64,000 nucleotides of DNA from Anarhynchus alexandrinus (lineage: Eukaryota; Chordata; Aves; Charadriiformes; Charadriidae). A model generated the notes under the pieces. It was not told where the DNA came from. It searched no databases and worked only from the letters and a program-made list of their open reading frames with translations. Within the stretch, counting starts at the first letter, position 1. Every line of letters starts with the position of its first letter. A program made the translations under genes and the position numbers. Positions 38,674 to 51,904 of this stretch are shown here, piece by piece. The stretch lies in contig VUYV01000063.1 of assembly GCA_008711295.1 (NCBI GenBank), positions 564,764 through 628,763 on the forward strand. Reading direction: 5' to 3'.

Positions 38674-41600
38674 TTAAAAGCAGGACAGGGACGGGGGTCT
38701 CCTTGTGTATAATAAAAGCTGAACCAGTAACCTGTATGCAGAAACCCGCTGGAGCCGATTGCGGGGGAGGCAGTGCCAAGCACTAGTAGAACCTGGAGTG
38801 AGAACACCGCCATGATTTATGGAGTGCTATTACTAAAAATGACACTTTAATAGGCTCTGCAGGAATTTTTTTTTTTGGTTACTTTTTATACTCCTATGAA
38901 TATGAAAGCTTGATGCCTGGCCAACAGGCAGCAAACAAACGTGGAAAAAAACCCCTCTCATTTGAAGACTCTGTTAGCTTCTCTGTTGGCCAACTGACAG
39001 CAACATTTAACCTTGGTTATAGTGCAACTATATTACTGTTTATTGAGCAAACTGTAAAACTAAAATAGAGAATTTCCATCATATGAGAGAGACTGTAGCA
39101 GTACAGATGAGTTACACTTCTATTGTGTTTTAATTTCCACTTAAGGTTTTGTTGGCTGGTAAAATATTAGTTTTGCATTACTGCTCTTAACAGTACTGAC
39201 AGTCAGTGATAGATTGGTTTAGAACAAAGTGTTTCAAGTCAGCAAATAGAAAAATAATCTAGTTTTAACTCATTGGTTGCCCAGTATTGAATGAGAATGT
39301 TTTGGGTTTTGAGCTGAAATTGGGCATGTGTAAGCAATATGCTTGCTTGTTTGTGAAATTCTTCATTTTCACATTTATGTGAAAGTGAAGTAAAAGTATA
39401 TAAGACAATTTTTGGGGTTTTTTTTTCTTGTTTGCTATTTGTGGACTGAAACTGGAATTCACTTGAAAATCTCAATGTAATTGTTTCACCTATTCAATAA
39501 TATTGAAAATAATAACAAAAATATATTATTTTAAAATTCCAATCAAATTCATTAAGAAAAGGAAGTGTGGTCTAATAGCCAGAGACTGGAGAGGATATCT
39601 TCAGATTAGTATAATCCTACAAGATTCAAATCAGGAAAATATTCTCTTTTCACATGGAGTCTTTAATGATCAGAAGCTGTTTTATCATTCCAGCAGTCTC
39701 TGGGTACAATGCAGTGACTTTGCTCAGTTCAGTAGTGGCAATAAAAGTAAACCACATGAGTATTATTTCTACCAATGGGTTACAGTGAGTTCAGGACTTA
39801 ATATTGTTTGTCATAAATTGACATCAAGTTTCAGTAAGTTTCACTTTTAAAAGGAGAAAAAGTAAATTAAATATGCAGATTTGGTATTTTATTAATTGTT
39901 TCATATCCCACCCCTCCCAAATAAATAGTGGGAGCAATTTTAGTGATTTTTCATTAGTGATATCCTTTTGTAGATAAGGATACGTAAGATTAATGTACCA
40001 TTTAAGCCTAAACAGTACTTCTGGAAAGACCTGGCATGGCGTCCATGTGGAGTAACACGCGGTGGGTTCCCCTTAGTACTGCAATTAACACCTCTGCCGA
40101 GCAAACCTGGAGCTGCTGGGATTTTGCTGGACCGACGAGCATCTTTGTTTCTGTGATGGGCGGTGGGAAGAGGAGAAGGTGGTGAGGAAAGAGGCTGGGA
40201 GGGCACTGCCAGAGCCCTGTGTCCCCAAGCCATCTCCAGGAGAGGACTGCAGGGTGGACTGGCTTGATGTGGGACACAGGCGGAGTGCTGAAAGCTCAAA
40301 ACAAGTTTTTCTGATATATTACCATATTTATCACCACCATTTGCTTAATAAAACCGTTGTCTATCCCATTAGCTGTAGCATAGCTGTGTTAAGACATTAT
40401 CCACAAAACTGTCAGCCAGGCTTCAGATCTGTTTGTTTACTCTTCATTTGAATGATGATATGAAAAGCAAACTAGTAGCTATATGTGTCTTTTGCAAGTA
40501 CTTTTTTTCCTAAGCTGTTTTAGAGAATGGCTTTAAGTGTTAGTTAAACACCAACACATCTTAAGAAGACAGATGATAGGAGGCCTAAATGGAATTTTAT
40601 TCTAATTTATTAGTGGTTTTTTGTAATGTAGTGGGATATCTTCATCTGTTTTCTATTCTCTTTATGTTGTTTAGAAAAAGCAAGACCAGCATTCTCTTTT
40701 CAAGTCATTAGGATAATATTCATGCATGCTGCAGACTTAACGCTTTCCAGAGCAGGAACAGCAGGAGGAGGAGGAGGGAGAAATAGAGATAATTCATAGG
40801 GAAAAGAATAAAAGATATTTTGAACTTGGATTTGAAATGAGATGAAGAGTCAGCTAGACAGTATTAGTACATTTTGTTCCAGATGACAGGAACTACAGAC
40901 AAGAAGTTTGGGTAGGGGCCAAAATGTCTGATGGGGCGGCAACAAAAACTAGTGCTGTAGCAGCACAGGGAATAGAGAAACATCAGGCGGTTTGTCAGAG
41001 AGTGATTTTGCTTTAGAGAGCGATGAAAAATATTCTCTGGAAAGTCTCTTGGCACAAGTTGGGAACTATGTTTGTGAAAATATTAGTGATGTGGTTATGT
41101 TTTTCTTTGAATGAGAAGGCTGAAATATTTTCGGGGCCTGGAATATGAATTTCTAGATTTTGGGGAGGTGAAGAGGAGCATATGGAAGGGATGTTGAGCA
41201 ATGGAAGAGAAAGGTGTGCAATGTAATGGAAAATGAACGAGGTGAAGCATTTACAGATAGTGGTAAATAGTGGTGGTGATAGATTTACGGGCAGCTGACA
41301 AGGGATCAAGCGGAAGGCAAACCTTTAGTCACCCGGCAGTCAGCAGGCTTTTGCAGTTGATGAAAAGGAGCCACGATTTAACCCAAAGAGTTTGAGAAGG
41401 AGTTATACGGGTTCTTCCAATTACCTGACCCAAAATCAGAAGATGTTTCCAGCCGTAGAAGAGGTTACTGCAGAGACGAGCAGACCGGCTGCGTCAGCAG
41501 AGTGCGGCTGAGCAGTCATTTTGTGAATTCGTGGCTTAACTTTTCTTTACAGCTTTTGGCAGCAGGCGTGAAACTTTCAGAGTGGTCATTGCTACTCTGA

Positions 41601-43277
41601 TGGGTGATAGAATAAGAAGCCTCTTTACTCTAGAATTAATTTTCTGTATTCTAAGATATTTCACCTGCCTCTTTAGGATTTGATTGATGTGGCTATTTTT
41701 TATATTTGCATAATAAAATATATTACACACACCTCCCCCAAGTGTTTTTGTGTTACAGGTGTTGTCTGCCTTTCTCTACGCAGAGGTCCATTCCTTCTCT
41801 GTGGGTATGGATTTCTGATGCTTTAGCTCATGTAGAATGGAAAAAACATACATGAAGTTAATCTGGTTTATTTCTTAATATAAAAAGTATTTTGTGGGTA
41901 CTTTTTTGTAAGTATAAATTTTATTGATTCATTTCATGTTCCAAAAATTTTCATTTATTAGTACTTGTTTATCCGGGCTAACTTTTAAGGAACTTGTAAC
42001 TTAATAACTTATTTAATGAAGCATGAGATGTGAAAATGTTGCACATTATGGATGTCTTCTGATAAATACTGCGCTCCTGCAAAACACAATGCTGCAGTAC
42101 TGCGAATGAAAAACGAGGCAAAAGGATGAGAATTTTGCCTTTATGAAGAATTGGCTTTGCATGCAATTTTTTTTCCAGTACTGTTTGAACTGAGCTGGAG
42201 TTGACATGGCTGTTTTCCTCTGGTCGCACAGTTACTGTCACTGGGAACTGGCAAGGATCAATGCGCTCCGAAATAAAAGTTTGTTTTCTTTTGACATTAG
42301 AGATTGTTTTCATGTGACACTGCCCTGGCTCAGTGCCCCTCAGCTGCATTTGGTCACTGGCACTGTTGGGTTTCATTGCAGAGCTGTTGTAATGCAGTGG
42401 TTGTCGGCTTAAAACCTGAAAATCCCATGTCATTGCTTTGGCCACCATTTTGCATTGATTAATCAGGTCAGTTGGAGTTTCGCTACAGACTTAAATGGAG
42501 TCAGTCTTCATTCTTTGGCTTTTACTCCACAGTCATTATTCAAGCCAAAATATTAGGGAAGTAAATGTGAATTGGCACGGCTATACTCTGCCAAATCAAG
42601 TCCTTCTTGTTGTTGTATATGCAGATAATATTTAGCATGAATGTCTGCTTCATTACAGATGCAGAACTAAATGTTTGGCCTTCGAATTTAATGGGAATTT
42701 TGCCATTGATATAAATCAAGCCAAATATTCTTCTGGAAAATATTGTTAATATATCTGTGAGATGTGTGTGGTTAAAAGAATTATGGAAATGTAGCTTATT
42801 TTCCCAAGGTAGAGTAACCCTTTATGTGGGGTCAAACTTCATTATACTTTTCAGATGCAAGCAAAAAAGTAAATGTTACATAGCGAGTGATCTTTTGATC
42901 CTGAATTTCTGTTTACCTCTGTAGAAGAAAGTAAATACAATTTTACATGTCAATTAAGAAAAATACCTTCTTTATTATTTTTTCTTCATTCTCAGTAACT
43001 ATGTTGCTCCGTTGGAAAAAATTTCACCTTGCATGTCACCTTAACTTTGAAAGTTTCCAGAAATATAACTGTGACTCTTTCCTTTGATACAGTGCTAAAG
43101 CAAACTGCAGCGCTAGAACCTTGATGCAATATTTTAGGAAGGGCTGTGTAGTTGTGGTCGTGAGATCTGTTATCTCTTATAATAGTACATACCTCAATTA
43201 AAAAAAATGTAGAGCCTCTGAAATGGGGGGCAAATATAGTATCTTTGCCTTTTATAGGTATGTAAAGTTAATATTTT
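38674..43277. other. intergenic stretch, nothing recognised
   Basis: Mostly AT-rich. A GC-richer patch at 40000-40300 has overlapping open frames on both strands but no domain or splice context, so I do not call a gene. A Pro/Ser-rich frame there looks like composition only. Confidence 0.5.
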
Positions 43278-43902
43278 CATAGAATCATAGAATACCAGGT
43301 TGGAAGGGACCTCAAGGATCATCTGGTGCAACCTTTCTTGGCACAAGCATGGTCTGGACAAGATGCCCAGCACCCTGCCCAGCTGGACCTTAAGCGTCCC
43401 GTGTTGGGGAATCCACCACTTCCCTGGGGAGACTATTCCGATGGCTGATGGCTCTCACTGTGAAAAATTTTCCTCTTGTGTCCAATCAGAATCTCCCCAG
43501 GAGTAACTTGTATCCCTCGTCTTTCCCATGTGACTCCTTGTAAAAAGGAGGTCTCCATCTTCTTTGTAGCCACCCTTTAAATACTGGAACACGGTGATAA
43601 ATTTTATGCCTTCTTTTATCAAGGCTGAACAAAACAAATTCCCTCAGCCTTTCCTCATATGGCAGTCTTCCCAGTTCTTGGATCATCTTTGTAGCCCTTG
43701 TCTGGACCCTCTCCAGCCTGTCCACATCTCTTTTGTACAGCGGGGACAAAAACTGAACACAGGATTCCAGGTGTGTCCTGACAAGCCCTGAGTAGGGTGG
43801 GATAATGTCATCTTTATCTCTACTGGTGATGCCCTTGTTGATGCAGCCCAGCATCCTGTTGGCTTTCTTTGCTGCAGCAGCACATTGTTCACTTATATTG
43901 AG
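43278..43902 (-). mobile_element. CR1 LINE, minus strand, 3' half (host of a nested CR1)
   Basis: Starts with two CATAGAAT octamers (reverse complement of the CR1 3' repeat) at 43278-43293. It continues 5'-ward through the RT tail, coding on the minus strand for SEQCAAAAKKANRMLGCINK and VQTRATKMIQELGRLPYEER. Frameshifts split it into several frames, so it is an older copy than the element inserted next to it. Confidence 0.9.
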
Positions 43903-43903
43903 C

Positions 43904-44382
43904 AAAAGAAGGACATGGACCTATTGGAGCGGGTCCAGAGGAGGGCCATGACGAAGATCAGAGGGCTGGAGCACCTCTGCTATGAAGACAGGCTGAGAGA
44001 GTTGGGGTTGTTCAGCCTGGAGAAGAGAAGGCTCTGGGGAGACCTTATAGCAGCTTTCCAGTATCTGAAGGGGACCTACAAGAAAGCTGGAGAGAGACTC
44101 TTTATCAGGGAGTGGAGTGATAGGACAAGGGGGAATGGTTTTAAACTGGAAGAGGGGAGATTTAGACTAGGTATCAGGAAGAAATTCTTTACTGTGAGCT
44201 TGGTGAGACACTGGCACAGGTTGCCCAGAGAAGCTGTGGCTGCCCCATCCCTGGAGGTGTTCAAGGCCAGGTTGGACAGGGCTTTGAGCAACTGGGTTGG
44301 TTGGAGGTGTCCCTGCCCATGGCAGGGGGGGTGGAACTACATGATCTTTAAGGTGTCTTCCAAGTCTAACCATTCTATGATT
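43904..44382 (+). mobile_element. CR1 LINE, plus strand, nested in an opposite-strand CR1
   Basis: Begins AAGAAGGACATGGACC, 5'-truncated in the RT tail, and runs through [40 protein letters not shown] and RKKFFTVSLVRHWHRLPREA to CATTCTATGATT. The frame is open across nearly the whole fragment (43885-44475), so it is younger than the host copy on either side. Confidence 0.9.
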
Positions 44383-44720
44383 GGTGAATCTGTGCTGGCT
44401 TTTTCCAGTCACATGCTTTATTTCACTTTTGATAGCACCCAGGAGGATTTGCTCCATAACTTTCCAAGGGATTGAAGTAAGATTGATGGACCTATAATTT
44501 CCTGGATCCTCCTTTAATCCCTTCTTGTAGGTGGGGGTTACATTGGCCTTCTTCCCGTCTTCTGAGATGTCCCCCGATCTCCATGACTTCTCAAAGAATA
44601 CGGAGAACGGCTTTGCAACGAAGTCAGCCAGCTCTCCTAACACCCTCGGGTGGATCGTGTCAGGGCCCATGGATTCATAGGGGTCAAGCTCCTGTAACAG
44701 TTCACACACCAATATTTTGG
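44383..44720 (-). mobile_element. CR1 LINE, minus strand, internal RT segment
   Basis: On the minus strand it codes for YESMGPDTIHPRVLGELAD, FEKSWRSGDISEDGKKANVT and NYRSINLTSIPWKVMEQILL, the beginning of the CR1 reverse-transcriptase domain. It has the same orientation as 43278-43902 but does not continue it directly: the intervening RT core is missing. Confidence 0.9.
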
Positions 44721-45460
44721 TTTGCACATCAGAATATAGTTGGATGGACAAAATGGTATTGTTTATTTCTAAGAACTACACAGATCTTCATGAGCTTTGA
44801 ATGAACTGTTGAATATTCAAATTTACCTAATCGTTATTTCTACACTCTTTCTTTTCAGATACTTTGGTCATGGCCTTTCTATAATAAATCATTAAGAACA
44901 ATCTTATACAAGTGGGGCAATACATCACAGTCCCGGCTTTGGTGAGGAATAAAGTAGGGTGAGTTTTTTTTGTTTCTTTCTCCTAAAGGTAAAATCTATC
45001 TAATACTAAGCACTGTGTTGTATACGCTGTCCTGCTCGATGCAGAGCAATGCATCTTTGATGAAATGAGAGTAAAGTGAGACAAATGTGATTCAAGTTGA
45101 GTGGTGGTAGGGAAAAGCTTTTCAGAACTAATAGTTAAAGCAGTAAAATCATACTGATTGAAATCTGTGTGCGGGTAAGGTTTGGTTTCTTATATGTGGA
45201 ATCCAGTGACCAGATTATGGAATAATTTCAGGTAAAAAAAGAAACCAGATACTTATGCTTCAGCCCCTCTCCCCACCTTAATGTATGGTTTCTGGTCTCT
45301 GGAGTGGGAGCAATGGCATTGCATCCGGCTTGCTTTGCTCTGTGCCTAGAGCTAAAATCTGAACTGTGCTCGCAGAGGCTGCTGAAGAGAGAGTGCCCAA
45401 AATGAACTAAAATTGACTCCTTTTTCCCATGCTTATTATTATTTAGTGCATTTAAAATAT
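44721..45460. other. intergenic stretch, nothing recognised
   Basis: AT-rich sequence between CR1 copies. No exon or repeat was recognised. Confidence 0.5.
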
Positions 45461-45692
45461 ATAAAATTCTGAGACTTTCACTGTCCATGGAAAATGTGAT
45501 TTCCTTGATCAAAACGGCACGATTTTTTCGAATTCTTTACAGATACAGTATTTTTAAGAACATGCAAATTCTTGATTGGTGATTAAAATTGTCTTATGCA
45601 TAGCATGAGTTACAGGACAGTATTTGCTATTGCTAAAATGTGGACAGAGACTTAGCTAATTCAACTGTTAACTGTTACCAATGAAGATGGTA
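45461..45692 (+). repeat. 232-bp direct duplication, left copy
   Basis: Matches 45905-46136 base for base except for about eight substitutions and no indel. It ends exactly where the CR1 fragment begins. Confidence 0.95.
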
Positions 45693-45693
45693 A

Positions 45694-45903
45694 CACCTCT
45701 CCTATGAGGAGAGGCTGAAGGAGTTGGGGCTGTTCAGCCTGGAGAAGAGAAGGCTCCGGGGAGATCTTATTGCGGCCTTTCAGTACCTAAAGGGGGCCTA
45801 CAGGAGAGCTGGGGAAGGACTTTTTACTAGGGCATGTAGTGACAGGACAAGGGGGAATGGCTTCAAACTGGAAGAGGGCAGGTTTAGATTGAACATTAGG
45901 AAG
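45694..45903 (+). mobile_element. CR1 LINE fragment cut off by a single N
   Basis: Begins CACCTCTCCTATGAGGAG, codes for [20 protein letters not shown] and [17 protein letters not shown], and stops in mid-element at the N at 45904. The missing 3' end (about 250 bp in the copy at 36280) is not found downstream. Confidence 0.92.
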
Positions 45904-45904
45904 N

Positions 45905-46136
45905 ATAAAATTCTGAGACTTTCACTGTCCATGGAAAATGTGATTTCCTTGATCAAAACGGCACGATTTTTTCGAATTTTTTACAGATACAGTATTTTTA
46001 AGAACATGCAAATTCTTGATTGGTGATTAAAATTGTCTTATGCATAGCACAAGTTACAGGATAGTAATTGTTACTGCTAAAATGTGGACAGAGACTTAGC
46101 TAATTCAACTGTTAACTGTTACCAATGAAGATAGTA
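45905..46136 (+). repeat. 232-bp direct duplication, right copy
   Basis: Starts immediately after the N. It continues without a CR1 into unique sequence at its right end, unlike the left copy. Confidence 0.95.
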
Positions 46137-48873
46137 TTTCCTCTACATTTAGAGAAAATGATATGTAAGTGAGAGCAAATAATGAAATGGAAAAGGTAGA
46201 AGTATGTATGTGGTAATAGAAATGCACTATGTGTGTGTATAATACACAAACAGCTGTAAATATTTTAGGTTAACTTTGAACAAAAATAGTTTCACTGTTC
46301 TCAAACAACTTTGCTATAGGTGGGAGGGAGTGGGGGAATATAGACTTCTGATAAATCATTTGTTTATACTCTTTCTCTGTGCTCCAAAAATAAACAGGTA
46401 AGATGGGATTTGAAAATCATTCAGGAAATGTTTGAATTTTTAGGTTCCTTTGAATAGGATTTAGTTACCTAGAGAGGTTGGCAGCAGAAATGTAACCATA
46501 AAATGGGTGTTGGATTATGTGATTCCCATCTCTTTCTGAAGGCATCTTTGGCCAAAGAACTTAGTTGGATGGAGAACTCAGGCCCTCTGGTACAAGGTTG
46601 CTCCTTTCCTGGTTTTTAGGATTTCTGAAGGTGATAGTAAGTCTTGAAGGCTTGTGTTTGCTAATACACCATTCTCCTTTGCATGCATCTGGAAACTACA
46701 CAAATTGTAGTTGACAATGTGTAAAAGCATAATGATAGAGGAAGCTCAGAGGACTTTGGGTGTTGCTTCATGGCTTTGGAATGAGAGAGAACTTTTCTTC
46801 ATGGAAATGAAACCATTTTATCAAAAGAGCAGGCACCTACAATGATAGTTCAGGTGTCCTCCTAACAAGGGCAAATTTAGACACTGTAATAATTCCAATG
46901 GTACATTGAAAGGGAAAATGCCCTGAAAAAGGAATGTCTTACACAGAGAGGAGGTAAAAACTTGCATTCCTACCACCTGGGTGGAGAACATTAGATCAGT
47001 TACTTATGCTGTATGGATGTTGCTGAACCTACTTACCTTCTTCTTAAGCCCACCGGTTTTGGTGGTTACCGTGTTGTACAGAACTGATATGTGTTTTACA
47101 ACCAAGGGGTATAATTAACTGATAACACATTGAGCATATCTTTGTAAGGTATTTTTGTCATAAGAGAACTAGTTAAGTTGACATTTAGCTTATGTAGGCT
47201 TACATGTAATGAATGCAGAATGGTGTGAATCAGAGGGAGAATAAGTAATGAGTGGTTCTTGTTAAATGCAACCGGACTTATGTTACTCATTTGCTTCAAA
47301 AAAATACGGTATTCATACTCTTTTGGTACAGTGTAGTATAGCTCACAGGAAACACTACTGACTTTCTCATAGCTGTTTCAAACCTATAAGTGTATCTTGC
47401 TGAACAGCAATTGACTTTTTTTCATGTTGCTCCATTCACAGCTTCTATAAATGGAAAATTCTTAGGGAAACCTTGCAATATTTGTGTAGAGTTCAGATAA
47501 TATTTATGATACTTGCGCCTATAGAATTTGCTTTTTTTTCTTTATGATAGGAAATTTATGTAAAAATGACATTTTTAAGAGTCAACGGCACGTGTTGATG
47601 TCATTTGGCATCCCAGCTCCTCAGGGTTGTGTGTGTTTTTGGGAGTTTGACTCTTTCACCCACTGGCTTTCTGAGAAATGCTTTCTTGCCAGCCTGACTG
47701 TCAGACACCCTAATCATTTCCAAAATCAAAAGTCTTCCTCATCTTATAATTGGAAATGCATCTTCCACTCTTCTGCCATTTTTATGGGATCTTATTTTCC
47801 CTGAAGATCTATAACGCCAAATTTTCTTGTCTCTTTTCACTCTTCAGACAGATTTTTCTCATATATTTATTTTTCTCATTATATTCATGCTTATCAAGAG
47901 CCACGTTTTGTTTTCAAAATCATCTTCCTTATATCCAGATTTTTGTTACTAGAAATAGTTTAACCAGCAACAAAAATGTTGGCTGGGTTTTAAAATTGTT
48001 TGCCTTAATTGAATGTGTCTTGCCTAATTTAAAATTCCTGCATACAGGTTTTTTGTTATCCTCACTTTTGGGGAGTGTGTTTGTAAAGCAGTGCTTTCCA
48101 GGTTAGGGCACCGTGTGTTGTGTCATCCAGGTTATAACAGCAGGAGGGCAAACATCTCTGCTATTGCCATCATCACAAAAATAGAGATTTTCCTATTATA
48201 CAGTCAGGAAACTCGATATTTGAGAGTGAACAGTTATTGGTTAATTAAGCAGCTCTTTGTAGATCCATACGTGTTCTTTTGTCCACATTTTATAGATATG
48301 CTTTTTTTAAAAAAAAAAAAAAAAAATAAAAAAAGAATAGAAGGGAATGTCTGAATTGTTATTCCAAATTTTTGGTCTTATTGTTTTGCTTTGTTCCCTA
48401 GATTTGCTTTTTTTTGTGACTTCAGCTACATATTGGTATACAGCAGCCCAAAACCTTCCTGCAAGCAAGTGGCTTCTCAGATTTGTTGAGAAGAAACTCG
48501 GTAAGAAGAGCTTTGTGTGTATAGAAAGATCTATAGTGAGAAGTAGAGACTGCATTAAAACTGAATGCTCAGGATGCTTGTTTGGCAACCGTACCACATT
48601 TCTAAAGTCATCCAATGCATTAACTTTAGATATTATTTCTCCATCAAATAGTGAATTTAAAACTTGATTCTGTTGCTTAGATACAGATGTGAAATTCGTG
48701 CATAGTTTTTGTGTGTACTTTTGGTTCTCCAAACACCTATTATAGGTACAAGTGCTAAATCAAACAATAACGTAGTTTAATATTGAATGTCCAAAATCTA
48801 TTTTCTCATATGTGAAAGTATTTATACAAACTATATTATAAAAATAATGTTTTGAAATATTTATTCATTTCAG
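46137..48873. other. intergenic stretch before the FANK1 relics
   Basis: AT-rich DNA with an A-rich run at 48307-48335. The ancestral FANK1 first exon should lie in or upstream of this stretch, but it is too short to identify. Confidence 0.5.
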
Positions 48874-49115
48874 GAAAAAGAGCCATCAATAAACCACATC
48901 CTCCAATTACCGAAGTGATACACCACTGTGTTCAGTTGCTTTGGGCCCCAGCAGAGACGCAGAGAGAAGAGGATCAGAAGGACAATGGTTATAATATTCA
49001 GTTGAGTCATACAGAGTCATAGATATGTGGGTGCAAAGCCAATGTGGTCATGTCTTCAGATTTGTAAAGCATTTTAAAGCTGAGAGTGATTGAAATGCTG
49101 TGTCTTTTGCAAAAG
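48874..49115 (+). pseudogene. FANK1: FANK1 relic segment 1 (fibronectin type III)
   Basis: After acceptor TTTCAG the frame reads NKPHPPITEVIHHCVQLLWA, the start of the FANK1 fibronectin domain (human has SKPHPP...THHSIELYW). It then degrades: a TAG at 49020 and a TAA at 49065 interrupt a region that still loosely aligns (HT..., VV, L-K-L-R-V). No good donor site was found at its end. Confidence 0.72.
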
Positions 49116-51247
49116 TAAAATGTGAAATTAGACTTTTGCATTCTGTTATTAACATTTAAAGTAATTTATGAATGAATATCTTGAATAACACCATTTTTAC
49201 TGTAAATATTATCAAGGAGTATTTTTTCCACTCTGCTGCATGTGGATTTTTTTTTCAGAATGGGACATTGCAAGTCCTGAATAATTTCAGAGCTATCGCA
49301 TACATAGGAATCTGCCATGTCTTCCTTCTACAGATCGATCATGGAGTGATTTCTTATATAACGAGAGTCAGTCCATGGAGGGATAACACGCACAACTTCT
49401 ATTGACTTCACTGGGGCTGTCTTTATTTTTACCCTGCTTCTGTGTTAGCTATTTCCCAAACAGACTCTTGACAATTCTGGAGTGACTTGTAACAAACCAA
49501 TAGTGCCATATACTTAGATATCATATTCACTTTTTAGGTACTGTCACAAATGAGTACAGAGACTTTCTGCTTCCTTTTCCTTTGAACTAAAAACAAAGTG
49601 GTGGTGGTAGTAAAATTCAGTTTGCTGGTTCGGTTATACTTTGGCTGCATACTTTGGTCCTTTTCCTCCAGATGAATGTGTTTTCTAGTGACATATATAG
49701 TAATGTCCTTCGAAAATTTACATAGAAAAGTTTGTCACTAGGTGGCAGAATTAGACTGTATTAGTACTAACATTTTTTATGATTTGTCCAGTTGGCTTCT
49801 TTCTATTCCGTAAATATCTCTTTGACTATACCCAACGTTCAAACATATCTAATCGTTAAAATAAATTCTAATAAATGCATCTCTTTTGAAGGAGCATTTT
49901 TTTTTGTAAATAGCGGGTATAGCATGCTGGACTTCAGAATTGTAAATATTTGATTAATACTTCATTTTGGATTTGTGATAAAACTTGGTCTTCTTCTGAA
50001 ATCTTCACTCCCACATTTTAGAAGTACTTTAGCATTTAGTATATTCAGTATGATGAGTAAATGAAAACATTTTTTTCCTCTCTGGTGTTTTCCAAAGTTG
50101 TATACTATTAAGATACTGCTTTAACTACATGTGGAGATGTGGTATTTATATGTGCAAATGTCTTGTCTTTTCTCTAAATGCCATTTTTCATATGAGAAGA
50201 GCTAATTCATGGGCACAGTTAAGGTTACTTACAAGTTAGGTATTTCCTGTGTGAGACAATTTTAAATCTCTTTAGTTGGGGACATAAGCAAAACTGAAAA
50301 AACTCTAATTGGAAAAACAGTGATTATACCATTTGTATTCTGGTCTTTATTTATGACTTAGCTTATATTGAAAAAAAAAATCATTATGTTCCAATATAGG
50401 TTATATCTTGGTACCTAGATTTGACAGATGCCTCAGTATGGGAGCAGTGATGCAGAAATTGAGGACATTTTATTTTAAGGGGTAATGCCTCTGTTTTGAA
50501 AACATTGTAGAAACATCTCAGATCACTTGCTATGTGTTGAAATGTTTGGAAAGAGGTTGGCATATTTGAAGGAACATATGAGACTTTCTTTTCTTCTTGG
50601 AGGAGATGGTACACAGCATGTTGTAGGTGGCTGGCAGCCAAGAATGTCCTACAGATACCAATTAAAGTTCGCTAGCCCTAAAGGAGCTTTTGCTTAGAGT
50701 CTAGTTATCTCCGTGTTCCCTACTAGAAAGTAGTACAGATTTTAAATTATAATGAAGAAGTGACTAATTCAAGGACTCCTTGGACAGATTTTTTTTTTTT
50801 TTTTAAAAAAGAATGCTTAAAAAAGTGTGTTTTCTGAGGAGACATTAGGGAAATCACATAATTTTACTTTAATACTCAGATTAACTAACATGGACTAAAG
50901 TTATTCTGTAGATTAAATTATAGTTCTAATAGTCCCTAGAGTGCTCTCTAACATAATTTAAAAAATGAAGAATAAAACGTTACTTGATTTCCTTCTTCCT
51001 ATTTTTTTTTTAAATTATTTTTTCAAATCTTTTTTCCTTAGCCAAGTATTGATCGTTCAAGGTAAGCAGGTGGAAAAGCAGCTGTGTACTTTTTGTGTAG
51101 CCTATCTCATGCCTTCTGGATTTAGGAAGAATATGATTACGATACCAGAAATGTTTCTATCAGTGAATATGTAGACACGCATGCTCTTTCTTGTGGCTCA
51201 TTTAGACAGCATTTTTTATTAAGAATATAAGTTACATTTCTTTTCAG
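49116..51247. other. former FANK1 intron
   Basis: AT-rich; no element recognised. Another fibronectin exon expected here could not be found. Confidence 0.5.
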
Positions 51248-51345
51248 GTGGCCGAGACCCCAGTCAGTGAGTACCTTGCCTTGAAGGTGGTGTACTTCTG
51301 AAGTTGTTAAAAATTGCTGTTGGAAGTGCTCAGTAGGATGAAACC
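51248..51345 (+). pseudogene. FANK1: FANK1 relic segment 2 (linker and first ankyrin repeat)
   Basis: The acceptor CTTTTCAG is followed by a frame reading AETPVSEYLALKVVYF then TGA. This corresponds to the REPISSEHLHRAV linker. Beyond the stop and a shift, KLLLEVLSR resembles the LLVRILQGG helix. The segment is short and strongly decayed. Confidence 0.5.
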
Positions 51346-51904
51346 AACTACAGAAAGGGAGTTCTCAAGCAGACAGAAGCAAGGGTAACTTCTGTAACTG
51401 GCAGATGTTCAGCTATCGTGAGAATAATATAGAAATCACTAATGATGAAAATAATAAATACTTTTTTTTCCCCTAATATTCTCAGGCTTGAATAATGTCT
51501 ACTTGGAATCAGGCAACTCATTTTCAAGTTTTTCAGAAGTTCTAGTTTTGCGTATTTTTAGGTGACACCTGAAATGACTTCAGGAATTAGTTTTTTACCA
51601 TAAGCCTTTTGTATTAAATCTCCAAGTTGGCATTGCAGATGTTTTTTTCCACAGGGAAGGAAAGCTCTCCTAAAATGTGAACATATGTTTTTATAGATGC
51701 TTTTGATGTTTAAAACTGATAGTGTTTAAGAATTGGATGGAATATTTGAGAGACTTAAATGCAGTAAAGTATGCATAAGCCGATTCATTTGTTTTGAAGC
51801 AGATCTTCCAAAGCTCAGACTTACTTCTTCATGCATTTGTAACAAACCATCAGCTTTTCAAGTAATCAGAGCTTGCTTAAAATAATTTTTTTAATTGAGA
51901 AGTA

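Noticed and set aside
40008..40299. GC-richer patch with Pro/Ser-rich open frames on the minus strand
   Set aside because: Overlapping frames reflect composition only; no homologous family recognised and no CpG clustering like that at 34 kb.
48307..48732. 141-codon minus-strand frame next to an A-rich run
   Set aside because: It ends in a run of phenylalanine from the A tract, has a plus-strand shadow frame, and shows no domain.
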